NCBI GenBank assembly: GCA_028292435.1 | Contig: JAQGMI010000137.1 | Location: 1 to 50,274, forward strand | DNA length: 50,274 nt | Origin: Betaproteobacteria bacterium | GTDB lineage: Bacteria; Pseudomonadota; Gammaproteobacteria; Burkholderiales; SG8-41 | Direction of reading: 5' to 3' | In this document: positions 28,349 through 37,064 of the stretch, piece after piece | Numbering within the stretch: the stretch's first letter is position 1 | How the letters are laid out: the number at the start of each line of letters is the position of its first letter | Program-made: the position numbers and the translations under genes | Notes under the pieces: generated by a model | The model's database searches: none | What the model was told of the DNA's origin: nothing | The model's input: the letters and a program-made list of their open reading frames with translations, nothing else

Positions 28349-29917
28349 ATGCCAAGTCCTCTCCCGGAGTTCGCTGAATCGTTTGACGTAGTCGTAATCG
28401 GCTTCGGTCTCGCCGGCGGCATTGCCGCGCTCAATGCCGCGCAGGCCGGCGCAAAAACGCTGTTGATCGAAAAGTCCCCAGTGCCCGGCGGCTTGTCGAT
28501 CTGCTCGTACGGTGCGGTGCGCAGTGCACACGACCCGGACGAGGCGTTTAACTATCTCAAAGCCACCAACGACGGACGCACGCCGGACGATGTCGTGCGC
28601 GTGCTGGCTGAAGGCATGTGCGGGCTCGAGGCGTATGTGCGCGAACTCGGCAAGATCAACGGTGCCGTTATCGCCAATTCCATCGAGGAAAACGCGCTGC
28701 GTGAAAAAAGCGGCGATCCGTATCGCCGCCAGATCCGCGCGAACTATCCACTGCCGGGCACCAACACCTTCTATCACACGACGGTCGTCGACATTCCCGG
28801 CTACGACGCGGGCGAAGATTATCCCTGGGCAAACGGCGCGCCCGGCGGACCGAAGCTGTTCAAAATCGTGCACGACCATCTACTGAAGCATCGCATTGAG
28901 ATCCGGCTCGCTACGCCGGCGCTGCAGTTGATTGCCGATCCTGCGACGCGCGAAGTGCGGGGCGTGCGCGTCTCGGTGAATGGCGTCGAGCGGAACATCG
29001 AAGCGCGTCGCGGCGTAGTGCTCGCGTGCGGTGGTTTCGAAGGCAATGCGGACATGAAAGCGCAGTTTTTTGAAAACAAACCTGTGCTCAATGCCGCGGC
29101 ACGCATGAACAACGGCGACGGCATCCGCATGGCGCAGCAACTGGGCGCCGAACTGTGGCACATGTGGCATATCCACGGCGCGTATGGCTTCAGGCATTCC
29201 GACCCGAATTATCCGTATGGCATTCGCGTCAAACGAATGCCCGACTGGTTTCCCGGCGAACCGGACAAGATCAACGTCAAGATGGCGTGGATACTCGTCG
29301 ATCAGGACGGCAAACGCTTCATGTCCGAATACCAGCCTTACACGCAGGACACCGGCGTGCGCCAACTCGGCTATTTCGATGCGGTCACTCAGCGCTTTCC
29401 GCGTAATCCTTCGTTTCTGATCTGCGACGAAGTCGGCCGCAAGATGTATCCGCTCGGCAAGGCAACCTCCAACGACGAAGGCATCCGCTACGACTGGAGC
29501 GACGACAACCTGAAAGAAGTCGGCCTCGGCATCATCAAGCGTGCCGACACGCTGGCGGAACTTGCGCGTGAACTCGGGCTCGACGCCGCTGCATTCGAGC
29601 AGAGCGTCGCGCGGTGGAATGCGCTGTGCGCGCAAGGCAAAGACACAGACTACGAGCGCCCCGCCGGCTCGATGACGCCGATCAAATCGCCGCCTTACTA
29701 CGGCGCGCAGGTTTGGGCGACACTGTCGAATACGCAGGGTGGTCCGGTGCATGACGCGCAGCAGCGCATCATCGACGTTTACGGCAAGCCGATTCCGCGC
29801 CTGTATTCCGCGGGCGAACTCGGCAGCTCGTTCGGCCACTTGTATTTGTCGGGCGGGAACATTGCCGAATGCATCGTCACCGGCCGAATCGCAGGCCGCA
29901 ACGCCGCGAGCCAGTAG
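28349..29917 (+). CDS. FAD-dependent oxidoreductase, fumarate reductase/KstD-like
   Basis: Flavoprotein of 522 residues in the FAD_binding_2 family, which includes fumarate reductase flavoproteins, 3-ketosteroid dehydrogenases and urocanate reductase. The FAD site GFGLAG is at residues 18-23, EKSP follows at the ribose-binding position, and the C-terminal LYSAGELGSSFGHLYLSGG closes the FAD site. No heme or signal sequence is present, so it is cytoplasmic. The ATG at 28349 is 5 bases after the VOC stop; a TTG at 28340 overlapping that stop (TTGA) is an alternative. It likely oxidises or reduces a C-C bond of a pathway intermediate. Confidence 0.9.
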   Translation: MPSPLPEFAESFDVVVIGFGLAGGIAALNAAQAGAKTLLIEKSPVPGGLSICSYGAVRSAHDPDEAFNYLKATNDGRTPDDVVRVLAEGMCGLEAYVRELGKINGAVIANSIEENALREKSGDPYRRQIRANYPLPGTNTFYHTTVVDIPGYDAGEDYPWANGAPGGPKLFKIVHDHLLKHRIEIRLATPALQLIADPATREVRGVRVSVNGVERNIEARRGVVLACGGFEGNADMKAQFFENKPVLNAAARMNNGDGIRMAQQLGAELWHMWHIHGAYGFRHSDPNYPYGIRVKRMPDWFPGEPDKINVKMAWILVDQDGKRFMSEYQPYTQDTGVRQLGYFDAVTQRFPRNPSFLICDEVGRKMYPLGKATSNDEGIRYDWSDDNLKEVGLGIIKRADTLAELARELGLDAAAFEQSVARWNALCAQGKDTDYERPAGSMTPIKSPPYYGAQVWATLSNTQGGPVHDAQQRIIDVYGKPIPRLYSAGELGSSFGHLYLSGGNIAECIVTGRIAGRNAASQ

Positions 29918-29941
29918 AAGTATGACGCGCTTCGAGTTCTC

Positions 29942-31543
29942 GTGAACCCACGATACCTCGAAGCACTGCTCCGGCGGCTGGCGCCGCCCGAACTGCCGGC
30001 ATCGCAGCGCCGCCGTGCAGTCTTGCGTCTGGCATCCGCGCTCGCCGCCTCATCGATTGTGGCGCCGCTCGCGTCATGTGCCACGCGAACCTCGTACAAT
30101 TTTTCGCACGACCCGTATACTCTCGGCGTTGCTTCCGGCAGTCCGCGTGCGAACAGCATCGTGCTGTGGACCCGCCTCACGCCGGGTCATATCGTCGGCG
30201 CGAGTCTGCCATCCGAAAACATCGAGCTGCAATGGGAACTCGCGGCCGACGAAGGCTTTCGCGATATCGCGCGCCGCGGCACGGTGGTCGCGACGCCGTC
30301 GCTCGCGCACAGCGTGCGTGCCGAGGTCGGCGGGCTGGAACCTGAACGCACTTACTGGTACCGATTTACGGCCGGCAATGCGGCAAGCCCGGTTGGCCGC
30401 ACGCGCACCGCCGCTGCTGCCGGCGCATCCAACACGCGTCTGCGCTTTGCGTTCGCCTCGTGCCAGCAATATGAACAAGGTTATTTCGCTGCGTATCGCC
30501 ACATGGCGCGCGAAGACCTCGACCTCGTCGTATTTCTGGGTGACTACATTTACGAATCATCGTGGGGCCGCAATCATGTGCGCAAGCACAATGCGGGCGA
30601 GCCGCGCACGCTCGACGAGTACCGCGACCGTTATGCGCTTTACAAGCGCGATATCGATTTGCAGCGCATGCATGCGGCGGCGCCGTGGCTCGTTACCTGG
30701 GACGATCATGAAGTCAGCAACGATTACGCGAATGACCAGTCGCAGGATCTCGATCCCGATTTTTTGGTGCGCCGCGCCGCCGCTTATCAGGCGTACTATG
30801 AGCACATGCCGCTGTCGCCGCGTTCGCTGCCGAACGGTCCTGACGCGCTGTTATACGATCGCTACGACTTTGGTGGCCTTGCGAGTTTCTTCGTGCTTGA
30901 CGACCGCCAGTTCCGAACCTACCAGGCGTGTCCGCGGCCAAATCGCGGCGGCAGCACGGTCGTTGCCGATTGCGCGGAACGTTCGGACCCTGCGCGTTCC
31001 ATGCTCGGCGCCGCGCAGGAGAACTGGCTGCGCGACGGGCTTGTGAAAACGCAGGCGCGCTGGAACGTCCTCGCGCAGCAAACACTCATGGCGCAGAATG
31101 ACCGCACGTCCGGGATTGATCAAAGCTTCTGGACCGATGGCTGGGATGGCTATCCCGCAGCCCGCGCGCGATTGCTTGGCGATCTTGCCGCTACACGCGC
31201 GTCCAATCCGCTCGTCATCGGCGGCGACGTGCATTGCACGTGGGTCTCCGATCTCAAGGCGGATTTCGACAATGCAAAATCACCGGTGATCGCGACAGAG
31301 TTCTGCGGCACGTCGATCACGTCGCAAGGCCCGACCCCGAAACAAATCGCCGCCACGCTCGCCGAGAATCCGCATATGCGCCACGGCGACGGCGCGCGTG
31401 GCTACCTCACGGTTGAACTCACAAACGAACTGTGCACGGCAACCATTCGCGGCCTCGCGAATGAGAAACTCGCGGACAGCGGCATTTCGTCGGTAGCTGC
31501 CTTCGCGGTTGAAAACGGCCGTCCCGGCGCTCAACGCGCATGA
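29942..31543 (+). CDS. phoD: PhoD-type alkaline phosphatase
   Basis: Exported phosphodiesterase/phosphatase of 533 residues. A twin-arginine-like signal (RRR at 23-25 followed by a hydrophobic stretch) is typical for Tat export of this family. The stretch LASC at 43-46 also fits a lipobox with Cys46. An N-terminal PhoD domain (about 55-155) precedes the metallophosphatase domain with ASCQQYEQGYFAAY, FLGDYIYES, TWDDHEVSNDYA and GGDVHCTW. The start is GTG at 29942, 24 bases after the flavoprotein gene. It may be co-transcribed with the catabolic cluster but has no obvious link to it, and it ends at a terminator hairpin. Confidence 0.93.
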   Translation: MNPRYLEALLRRLAPPELPASQRRRAVLRLASALAASSIVAPLASCATRTSYNFSHDPYTLGVASGSPRANSIVLWTRLTPGHIVGASLPSENIELQWELAADEGFRDIARRGTVVATPSLAHSVRAEVGGLEPERTYWYRFTAGNAASPVGRTRTAAAAGASNTRLRFAFASCQQYEQGYFAAYRHMAREDLDLVVFLGDYIYESSWGRNHVRKHNAGEPRTLDEYRDRYALYKRDIDLQRMHAAAPWLVTWDDHEVSNDYANDQSQDLDPDFLVRRAAAYQAYYEHMPLSPRSLPNGPDALLYDRYDFGGLASFFVLDDRQFRTYQACPRPNRGGSTVVADCAERSDPARSMLGAAQENWLRDGLVKTQARWNVLAQQTLMAQNDRTSGIDQSFWTDGWDGYPAARARLLGDLAATRASNPLVIGGDVHCTWVSDLKADFDNAKSPVIATEFCGTSITSQGPTPKQIAATLAENPHMRHGDGARGYLTVELTNELCTATIRGLANEKLADSGISSVAAFAVENGRPGAQRA

Positions 31544-31549
31544 CATCCG

Positions 31550-31570
31550 CGGCGCGATTCGAACGCGCCG
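31550..31570. terminator. Hairpin between convergent phoD and Bug receptor genes
   Basis: A 7-base stem, CGGCGCG (31550-31556) and CGCGCCG (31564-31570), with loop ATTCGAA, followed on the plus strand by TTTG. It lies in the 42-base gap between the stops at 31543 and 31586 and probably ends the long plus-strand transcript. Confidence 0.6.
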
Positions 31571-31585
31571 TTTGCGTGCGGCGCC

Positions 31586-32566
31586 TTACTCGGCGGTGAT
31601 ACCCATCGCCTTGATCAGGCGCACATACTTGTCGATGTCAGCCTTGATCGTGGCGCCAAACTGCTCGGGCGTGTCGCCGATCGGCTCGTAACCGAGATCG
31701 CCGAATCGCTGTTTGACCTCCGCAGATTTCAACGCATTCACCGTAACGGCATTCAGTTTTGCGACTATGTCTTTCGGCACGCCGGGCGGCGCCACCAGAC
31801 CGAACCACGCATCGACCGCATAGCCCTTTACACCCGCTTGCCCGACGGTAGGCAATTCGGGGGCTGAAGCTGAGCGCTTCGAGCCGGCTACCGCGAGCAG
31901 CCGCAATTTGCCCGCTTTGGCATGCGGCGCGACGGCCGCGTAATCGGCGAACATCATGTCGATCTGCCCGGCGATCACATCGGTTACCGCCGGTGCCGTG
32001 CCCTTATACGGTACATGCACGATATCGGTCCCTGTTGCCGTCTTGAACAACTCCGCCGCGAGATGCGAAATGGCGCCCGTTCCGGAACTGCCGTAGCTAA
32101 GACCGCTTTTTTTCGACTTCGCGACCGCGACGAGTTCGGCGATGTTTTTCGCGGGCACATGTGGATTCACCGCCACCACGTACGGCACGATCGCGACATT
32201 GGTGACGGGCGAAAGTTGATGCGGATCGTAGCCGAGCTTTGGATACATGCCGACTGCAACGGCAAGGTTGCTCATGCCGCCCATGATGACCGTATATCCG
32301 TCGGGCGCCGCCTTGCTGCCGTACTCGACGCCGATGGTGCCGCCGGCGCCGCCGCGATTCTCCACCACGGTCGGATGGCCGAACGCCTCGTTCCATTTCT
32401 GTCCGATGATGCGCGCCAGAATGTCGTTCGGACCGGCCGGCGCGAACGGCACCACGATCCTGATCGGCTTCGACGGATAGGTCGCCGCGGATTGCGCCAT
32501 GACCTCGCCCGCGCCCATAGCAAGCAGCAGGCTCGCGGCAGATAACAGCGTACGGCCAAACATCAT
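31586..32566 (-). CDS. Bug/TctC-family periplasmic receptor 1
   Basis: Tripartite tricarboxylate transporter substrate-binding protein of 326 residues. A signal peptide ends near VMAQ (residue 25). The family signature follows: KPIRIVVPFAPAGPND, then VVENRGGAGGTIG and APDGYT, with HVPYKGTAPAVTDVIAG in the second lobe. Bug receptors bind carboxylates, amides or nicotinate-like acids. No TctA/TctB membrane partner is encoded in the window. It is downstream of receptor 2 (138-base gap) and convergent with phoD. Ligand unknown. Confidence 0.93.
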   Translation of the reverse strand: MMFGRTLLSAASLLLAMGAGEVMAQSAATYPSKPIRIVVPFAPAGPNDILARIIGQKWNEAFGHPTVVENRGGAGGTIGVEYGSKAAPDGYTVIMGGMSNLAVAVGMYPKLGYDPHQLSPVTNVAIVPYVVAVNPHVPAKNIAELVAVAKSKKSGLSYGSSGTGAISHLAAELFKTATGTDIVHVPYKGTAPAVTDVIAGQIDMMFADYAAVAPHAKAGKLRLLAVAGSKRSASAPELPTVGQAGVKGYAVDAWFGLVAPPGVPKDIVAKLNAVTVNALKSAEVKQRFGDLGYEPIGDTPEQFGATIKADIDKYVRLIKAMGITAE

Positions 32567-32704
32567 CGCGGGGCTCCAGTAGATGCAGATCGAAACCTTA
32601 ACCTAGCAAACGGCATGCCCGAGCTTGCGCACTCATCATCGGCTTTTTTCAGGGCTTCCGCCGCAAACCGGTGCGGCGCCTGTGAGCGGCGCACCAGACG
32701 CGGG

Positions 32705-33685
32705 CTATTCGAGCTTGATACCCGCCGCTTTAATCACCTTCGCGTACTTGTCGATCTCTACCTGAATCAGTTTAGTGAATTCAGCCGGCGTATTGGTGAG
32801 CGGCTCGGCACCATTACGTTCGAACTGCTCCTTCATGTCGGGCGCTTGCGCCACAGCGGTTAACTCCGCCTGCAATCGTTTGAGGATCGGCGCGGGCGTA
32901 CCTTTCGGCGCGAAGAAACCGAGCCATAGCGACGCATCGAAACCGGGGAAGCCCGATTCCGCAACCGAAGGCACATCAGGCAGCGACGGCGAGCGTTTCG
33001 GCGTGCCGACGGCGAGTGGACGCAGGCGCCCTGCCTTCGCCTGGGTAAGCACGGCGGGCATGCTGCCGAACAAGGCCTGCACCTGCCCGCCGAGCGTTGC
33101 GGTGTTGGCGGGGCCATTGCCGTTGTACGGCACGTGCACAAGGTCAATGCCGGCGGCGGTCTTCAGCATTTCCATTGCGAGCTGTGTCGTCGTGCCGGTG
33201 CCCGCCGAAGCGTAATTGAGCTTGCCGGGTTGCGACTTGGCCAGCGCAATGAATTCCTTGAGCGTGCTGGCTTTCACTGCCGGGTTCACGACCAGCAGGT
33301 ACGGCGTCGTCGCCACCAGGGTCAGCGGCTCGAAATCCTTGATCGGGTTGTATTGGAGATTGGCATAAGCGCCTGCCGCAATCACATGCGTGCTCGTTGT
33401 ACCCATCGTCAGCGTATAACCATCGGGATTGGCGCGCGCCGCGATTTCCGTGCCGATCGTGCCGCCGGCGCCGCCGCGGTTGTCGATGACCACCTGCTGG
33501 CCGAGCCGCTCGCCGAGTTTCTGGCCGACGACGCGCGCAATGATGTCCGTCGATCCGCCGGGCGGAAATGCGACGATAAGCCGTATCGGCTTAACCGGAT
33601 AGTTTTGCGCCAGTGCCGGCGTCGCCGCCGATGCAAACAACAATACACCCACAGCGCGGCAGGTGGCCGCAACAATTTCTTGCAT
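32705..33685 (-). CDS. Bug/TctC-family periplasmic receptor 2
   Basis: A 326-residue receptor with signal peptide ending in PALAQ and motifs KPIRLIVAFPPGGSTD, NRGGAGGTIGTE and PDGYT. The usual HVPYKG is HVPYNG here, a small deviation at the ligand-facing loop. The ATG at 33685 is chosen over a longer frame because GAGGAG (33693-33698 on the minus strand) lies 7 bases upstream. It is separated from the PLD-VTT gene stop by about 100 bases. Ligand unknown. Confidence 0.93.
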   Translation of the reverse strand: MQEIVAATCRAVGVLLFASAATPALAQNYPVKPIRLIVAFPPGGSTDIIARVVGQKLGERLGQQVVIDNRGGAGGTIGTEIAARANPDGYTLTMGTTSTHVIAAGAYANLQYNPIKDFEPLTLVATTPYLLVVNPAVKASTLKEFIALAKSQPGKLNYASAGTGTTTQLAMEMLKTAAGIDLVHVPYNGNGPANTATLGGQVQALFGSMPAVLTQAKAGRLRPLAVGTPKRSPSLPDVPSVAESGFPGFDASLWLGFFAPKGTPAPILKRLQAELTAVAQAPDMKEQFERNGAEPLTNTPAEFTKLIQVEIDKYAKVIKAAGIKLE

Positions 33686-33785
33686 GATATGGCTCCTCGG
33701 TATTGGCGGCCGCAGTACGGCCGCCATTCTTATGTTTTTGCTGCGCGCGAATTATAGCAAGAGGCCGTCGCCCGCAGCGCGCTCG

Positions 33786-35993
33786 CTAAAGGCGGGCGGC
33801 GGCAAGCGCCTTGGTCGTTTGCGGCTGATCCGTGAATACCGCCTTGCGTACGAAAACGATGGCAGCAGCCATGAACAGCACGATGCCGCCTATGAGCCAG
33901 AGATTGACGTCGCCCGGACGGCGCAACGCGGTTTCGAGCTGATCCGCGAACACGGTCGCAGCAAGCGTGCCGGGCAGCATGCCGATCGCCGTTCCAGCCA
34001 AAAAGTGCCACAGCTTGATTCGTATCGCGCCCGCGATCATGTTGACCACGAAAAACGGCGCGACCGGAACGAGGCGAACCGCAGTCATCGCGAGCAGGCC
34101 GCGTGCAGAAAGTTTTTCGCTCACGCGATTCAGCTTCGGGCCGGCCAGCCTGCGCACCGTCGCGCGATCGAGCAGACGTCCCGCAAAGTACGTGGCGAGT
34201 GCCGCGAGCAGGATACCGGTCAATGCATAAGCAAAACCCTGCCACGGCCCGAACACGAGCACCGCGAAAAGCGTGATCAACGGGCGTGGAAACATGATGA
34301 GGCTCGCCGGCGTGTACGCTGCAAGCACAACGACAGGCGCCCACGGGCTGGTCGAAAAATCGCGCGCCCATTGCGTGATCCGGTCCGCAGTCGCGAATTC
34401 GGCGAGCGGCGTAAAGCGCCAGATCGCAGCGAGCGCGGCCAGCACGCACAGGAAGACAAGCACTTTGCGCCATGCCACGCCTGAGCGCTGGCTCCCCGAT
34501 GTCGCGCCGAATTCGCGCACCAGCTTGTCGAGCGACACCGGGCGTTCCGGATCGGCGACCGCAAGCACGCTGACCAGCGCCTCCGGCCATTGCACCATAT
34601 CGTCGAAATTTTTGAGCGTGCGCTCGGCGCTTTGCAATGCAGCGATCGCGGCATGGAGAGAACCGGCGCGCGCGATTTCGGCGCGCATGCGCTGCGGTTC
34701 GACCCCCAGATGCTCGGCCAGCAAGCGCTCGCGAAACTCGCGCACGACTGCGGCGACGCGCATGTCGCCGCGCGCTTCGAACGTGAGATCGCATTCCGTA
34801 TCGAGGCCCATCGAGCGGTTGCAAAAATTCGCCGAGCCGATGCGCAGCCATTCATCGTCGGCGATCATCAGCTTGGAATGCACATCGATACACGTGCCGT
34901 CCTGCAAGCCGGGCGTGTGCGGATAATAAACATGGAAGCGGCCATGCCGGTCGACCGCTTTCAACCTTTGTATGAGGCGAGTCCTGAGTACATGCATCGT
35001 GTATTCCTCGAGCCAGCCGTGGCTCAGGCGCCGCAACACCACCACGATTTCAGGACCGTCGTTTTCCGCGAGGCGCTTTTCAAGCGCGTTGCCGAGGCGA
35101 TCGGCGGTGAAATACTGGTTCTCGATGTAAATATGGCGCTGCGCGCGCGCAATCATGTCGAGATACAACGCTTCTATTTCGCGAATTTCCTTGCGCCCCT
35201 CGCCTTCCGGCACTGTTCGCGAAACGGCGACGACGACATTCGTCAAATCGGGCGTGAGCGCGTCGGGCCATGCGTCGTAATTTTCGTTCACTGCCGGTAT
35301 CGGTTTCCCCGTCGCGAGCGCCCAGCGCTCGCGCGCGATTCCTGCCAGCGCGCGCGCCGCCTCGCCATCGACTGCCGCCATGGTGTCGTGAAACGGCGGA
35401 TATTGCGCATCGTTGGCCAACCGTTTGGGATTGCTGCCCAGATGATCGCAAGTGTCCCAGCGCCGGCTCGTCAGGTCGAGGCCGCCGGAAAATGCGACCC
35501 CGTCGTCGATGACAACGATCTTCTGGTGGTGCGATCCGCCGGTCGGATGCGTGTTGTCGTAGCGGATATGAATGCGCCGGTGCGGCTTCCAGCCGAGCCC
35601 GTATATCGGCGGGAACTCACGATCGGTGCCGAATACCATCGGATAATCCCAATCGAGCACATAGACGTTGAGCGAGCGCCGGCGTTTGACGAGATGCGTC
35701 AGAAACGCGCCGAGTTCGGTAAACTTTCCGTCGTCATCGCCATGCAGCCGCGTGCGGCTGTCGAAATCCCATGCCAATATGATGATGGAATGCCGGGCAC
35801 GTTCGGCTGCCCGGGTAAACGCTTTGAAGTATGCGTCGCCGTCAATCAGCAGGCTGGCACGGGACGCACGGGCGACAGCGCTGCAGTTGCGCCCCGGTTG
35901 AAACAGGCTGGCGGCGGAATTGCGCAACCGTCCCGAGGCCACGCGATGCTCGTTTTCTTGTTCTTGATAAAGACTCGCACCGCCGATATACAT
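33786..35993 (-). CDS. Phospholipase D-like protein fused to a VTT/DedA membrane domain
   Basis: A 735-residue fusion. The N-terminal two-thirds is a PLD-superfamily enzyme with two HKD motifs (His156/Lys158/Asp163 and His372/Lys374/Asp379), each followed by a Gly/Ser-containing GG or GSAN segment. This is the signature of cardiolipin synthases and phosphatidyl transferases. After a linker with one hydrophobic helix (about 520-540), a VTT (SNARE-associated/DedA-like) membrane domain spans about 560-700, a family of lipid scramblases. The start at 35993 has AAAGG six bases before it; a GTG five codons upstream is the alternative. It probably makes or moves phospholipid at the inner membrane. 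Confidence 0.9.
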   Translation of the reverse strand: MYIGGASLYQEQENEHRVASGRLRNSAASLFQPGRNCSAVARASRASLLIDGDAYFKAFTRAAERARHSIIILAWDFDSRTRLHGDDDGKFTELGAFLTHLVKRRRSLNVYVLDWDYPMVFGTDREFPPIYGLGWKPHRRIHIRYDNTHPTGGSHHQKIVVIDDGVAFSGGLDLTSRRWDTCDHLGSNPKRLANDAQYPPFHDTMAAVDGEAARALAGIARERWALATGKPIPAVNENYDAWPDALTPDLTNVVVAVSRTVPEGEGRKEIREIEALYLDMIARAQRHIYIENQYFTADRLGNALEKRLAENDGPEIVVVLRRLSHGWLEEYTMHVLRTRLIQRLKAVDRHGRFHVYYPHTPGLQDGTCIDVHSKLMIADDEWLRIGSANFCNRSMGLDTECDLTFEARGDMRVAAVVREFRERLLAEHLGVEPQRMRAEIARAGSLHAAIAALQSAERTLKNFDDMVQWPEALVSVLAVADPERPVSLDKLVREFGATSGSQRSGVAWRKVLVFLCVLAALAAIWRFTPLAEFATADRITQWARDFSTSPWAPVVVLAAYTPASLIMFPRPLITLFAVLVFGPWQGFAYALTGILLAALATYFAGRLLDRATVRRLAGPKLNRVSEKLSARGLLAMTAVRLVPVAPFFVVNMIAGAIRIKLWHFLAGTAIGMLPGTLAATVFADQLETALRRPGDVNLWLIGGIVLFMAAAIVFVRKAVFTDQPQTTKALAAARL

Positions 35994-36065
35994 GGGCTGC
36001 CTTTGCACTCCGGGGAGTGCGTTATGACAGCATCGGGGCGGCGCGGTTCCTGCGGCAGGCCGGAA

Positions 36066-37040
36066 CTATTCTTTCGTCAACGCGCCGTCCTTGATCAGCT
36101 TCTCCAGGCGATTCGCTTCCTTTTTTACAAACGCAGCGAACTGCTCCGGTGTGCCGCCCTGCACTTCGAGGCCGAGCTCATCGAGCCGGCGCTTGACGTC
36201 GGGCATCTGCAAAATCCGGTTCGATTCGGCATTCAACTTGTCGATGATCGCGCGCGGCGTCTTCGCCGGCGCGGCCATGCCGAACCAGACAATCGCCTCG
36301 GCATCCTTGATGCCCGCTTCCGCGAGTGTCGGCACGTCGGGCAACAGTGCCTGCCGCTTGGCGCTCGCAAGTGCAACGACGCGCACGCGCCCGGCTTTAA
36401 TCTGGGTCTCCGCCGACACGGTGGTCGTGTGCATGAACTGAATCTGGCCGCCGATCAAATCGGTAATCGCCGGCGCCGACCCTTTATAGGGAATATGTGT
36501 AACTTTTACTCCAGTGGCGGCCTGGAACACCGCAAGTCCGATATGCAGACTGCTGCCGGTGCCCGACGATCCCCAGTTGACCTTGTTCTGATTGGCTTTC
36601 ACGTACTCGAGCAGTTCTTTCGGATTGCGCACCGGCAGCGCCGGATTGGCGAGAATCAGCAGAGGCGCATAACCGAAGAAAATCACCGGCGCGAAATCGT
36701 CCACCTTATACGGTGATCTTTTATTCAAGAGTGGACTGTTCACGTTCGGGCCGGGGTTCGAGAGCAACAGCGTGTAGCCGTCGGGCGCCGCTTTCGCCAC
36801 CGTATCGGCGCCGATCAAACCGCCCGCACCGGGGCGATTGTCGATAATGAACTGCTGGCCCCAAGTGTCGAGCAGCTTCGTGGAGATCAGCCGCGCGATC
36901 ACGTCATTCGAGGCGCCCGGCGTAAATGGCACGACCCAGCGCACCGCTTTGTCTGGATAATCTTTAGCCGATTGCGCCATCGTCCCGGCAGCGAGTAGCG
37001 AGCATGCCAGCGTAATCGCAACTTTTAACAATGTATTCAT
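36066..37040 (-). CDS. Bug/TctC-family periplasmic receptor 3
   Basis: A 324-residue receptor with a signal peptide ending in TMAQ and motifs VRWVVPFTPGASND, DNRPGAGGLIGAD, PDGYT and HIPYKGSAPAITDLIGG. The ribosome binding site GGAG lies a few bases before the ATG. It starts 24 bases after the 2-hydroxyacid dehydrogenase stop and is the last member of a likely minus-strand operon running from 44519. The neighbourhood suggests it feeds a hydroxy- or dicarboxylic acid to the adjacent dehydrogenase and lyase. Confidence 0.93.
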   Translation of the reverse strand: MNTLLKVAITLACSLLAAGTMAQSAKDYPDKAVRWVVPFTPGASNDVIARLISTKLLDTWGQQFIIDNRPGAGGLIGADTVAKAAPDGYTLLLSNPGPNVNSPLLNKRSPYKVDDFAPVIFFGYAPLLILANPALPVRNPKELLEYVKANQNKVNWGSSGTGSSLHIGLAVFQAATGVKVTHIPYKGSAPAITDLIGGQIQFMHTTTVSAETQIKAGRVRVVALASAKRQALLPDVPTLAEAGIKDAEAIVWFGMAAPAKTPRAIIDKLNAESNRILQMPDVKRRLDELGLEVQGGTPEQFAAFVKKEANRLEKLIKDGALTKE

Positions 37041-37064
37041 CTCTTCTCCGTCCGGACGCGCCGG

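Noticed and set aside
29922..29945. Seven-codon mini-frame (ATG to TGA) overlapping the phoD GTG
   Set aside because: Possible translational coupling, but there is no clear ribosome site and such short frames arise often by chance.
32659..32692. Overlapping hairpins between Bug receptors 1 and 2
   Set aside because: No U-tract on the minus strand and no attenuator-like peptide; GC-rich dyads of this size are common.
34590..36716. 708-codon open frame on the plus strand opposite the PLD-VTT gene
   Set aside because: The product is Arg/His-rich without domains; the minus strand has clear HKD motifs. Long antisense frames are expected in GC-rich genes. The same holds for 37230-39314 (+) and 17821-19422 (-).
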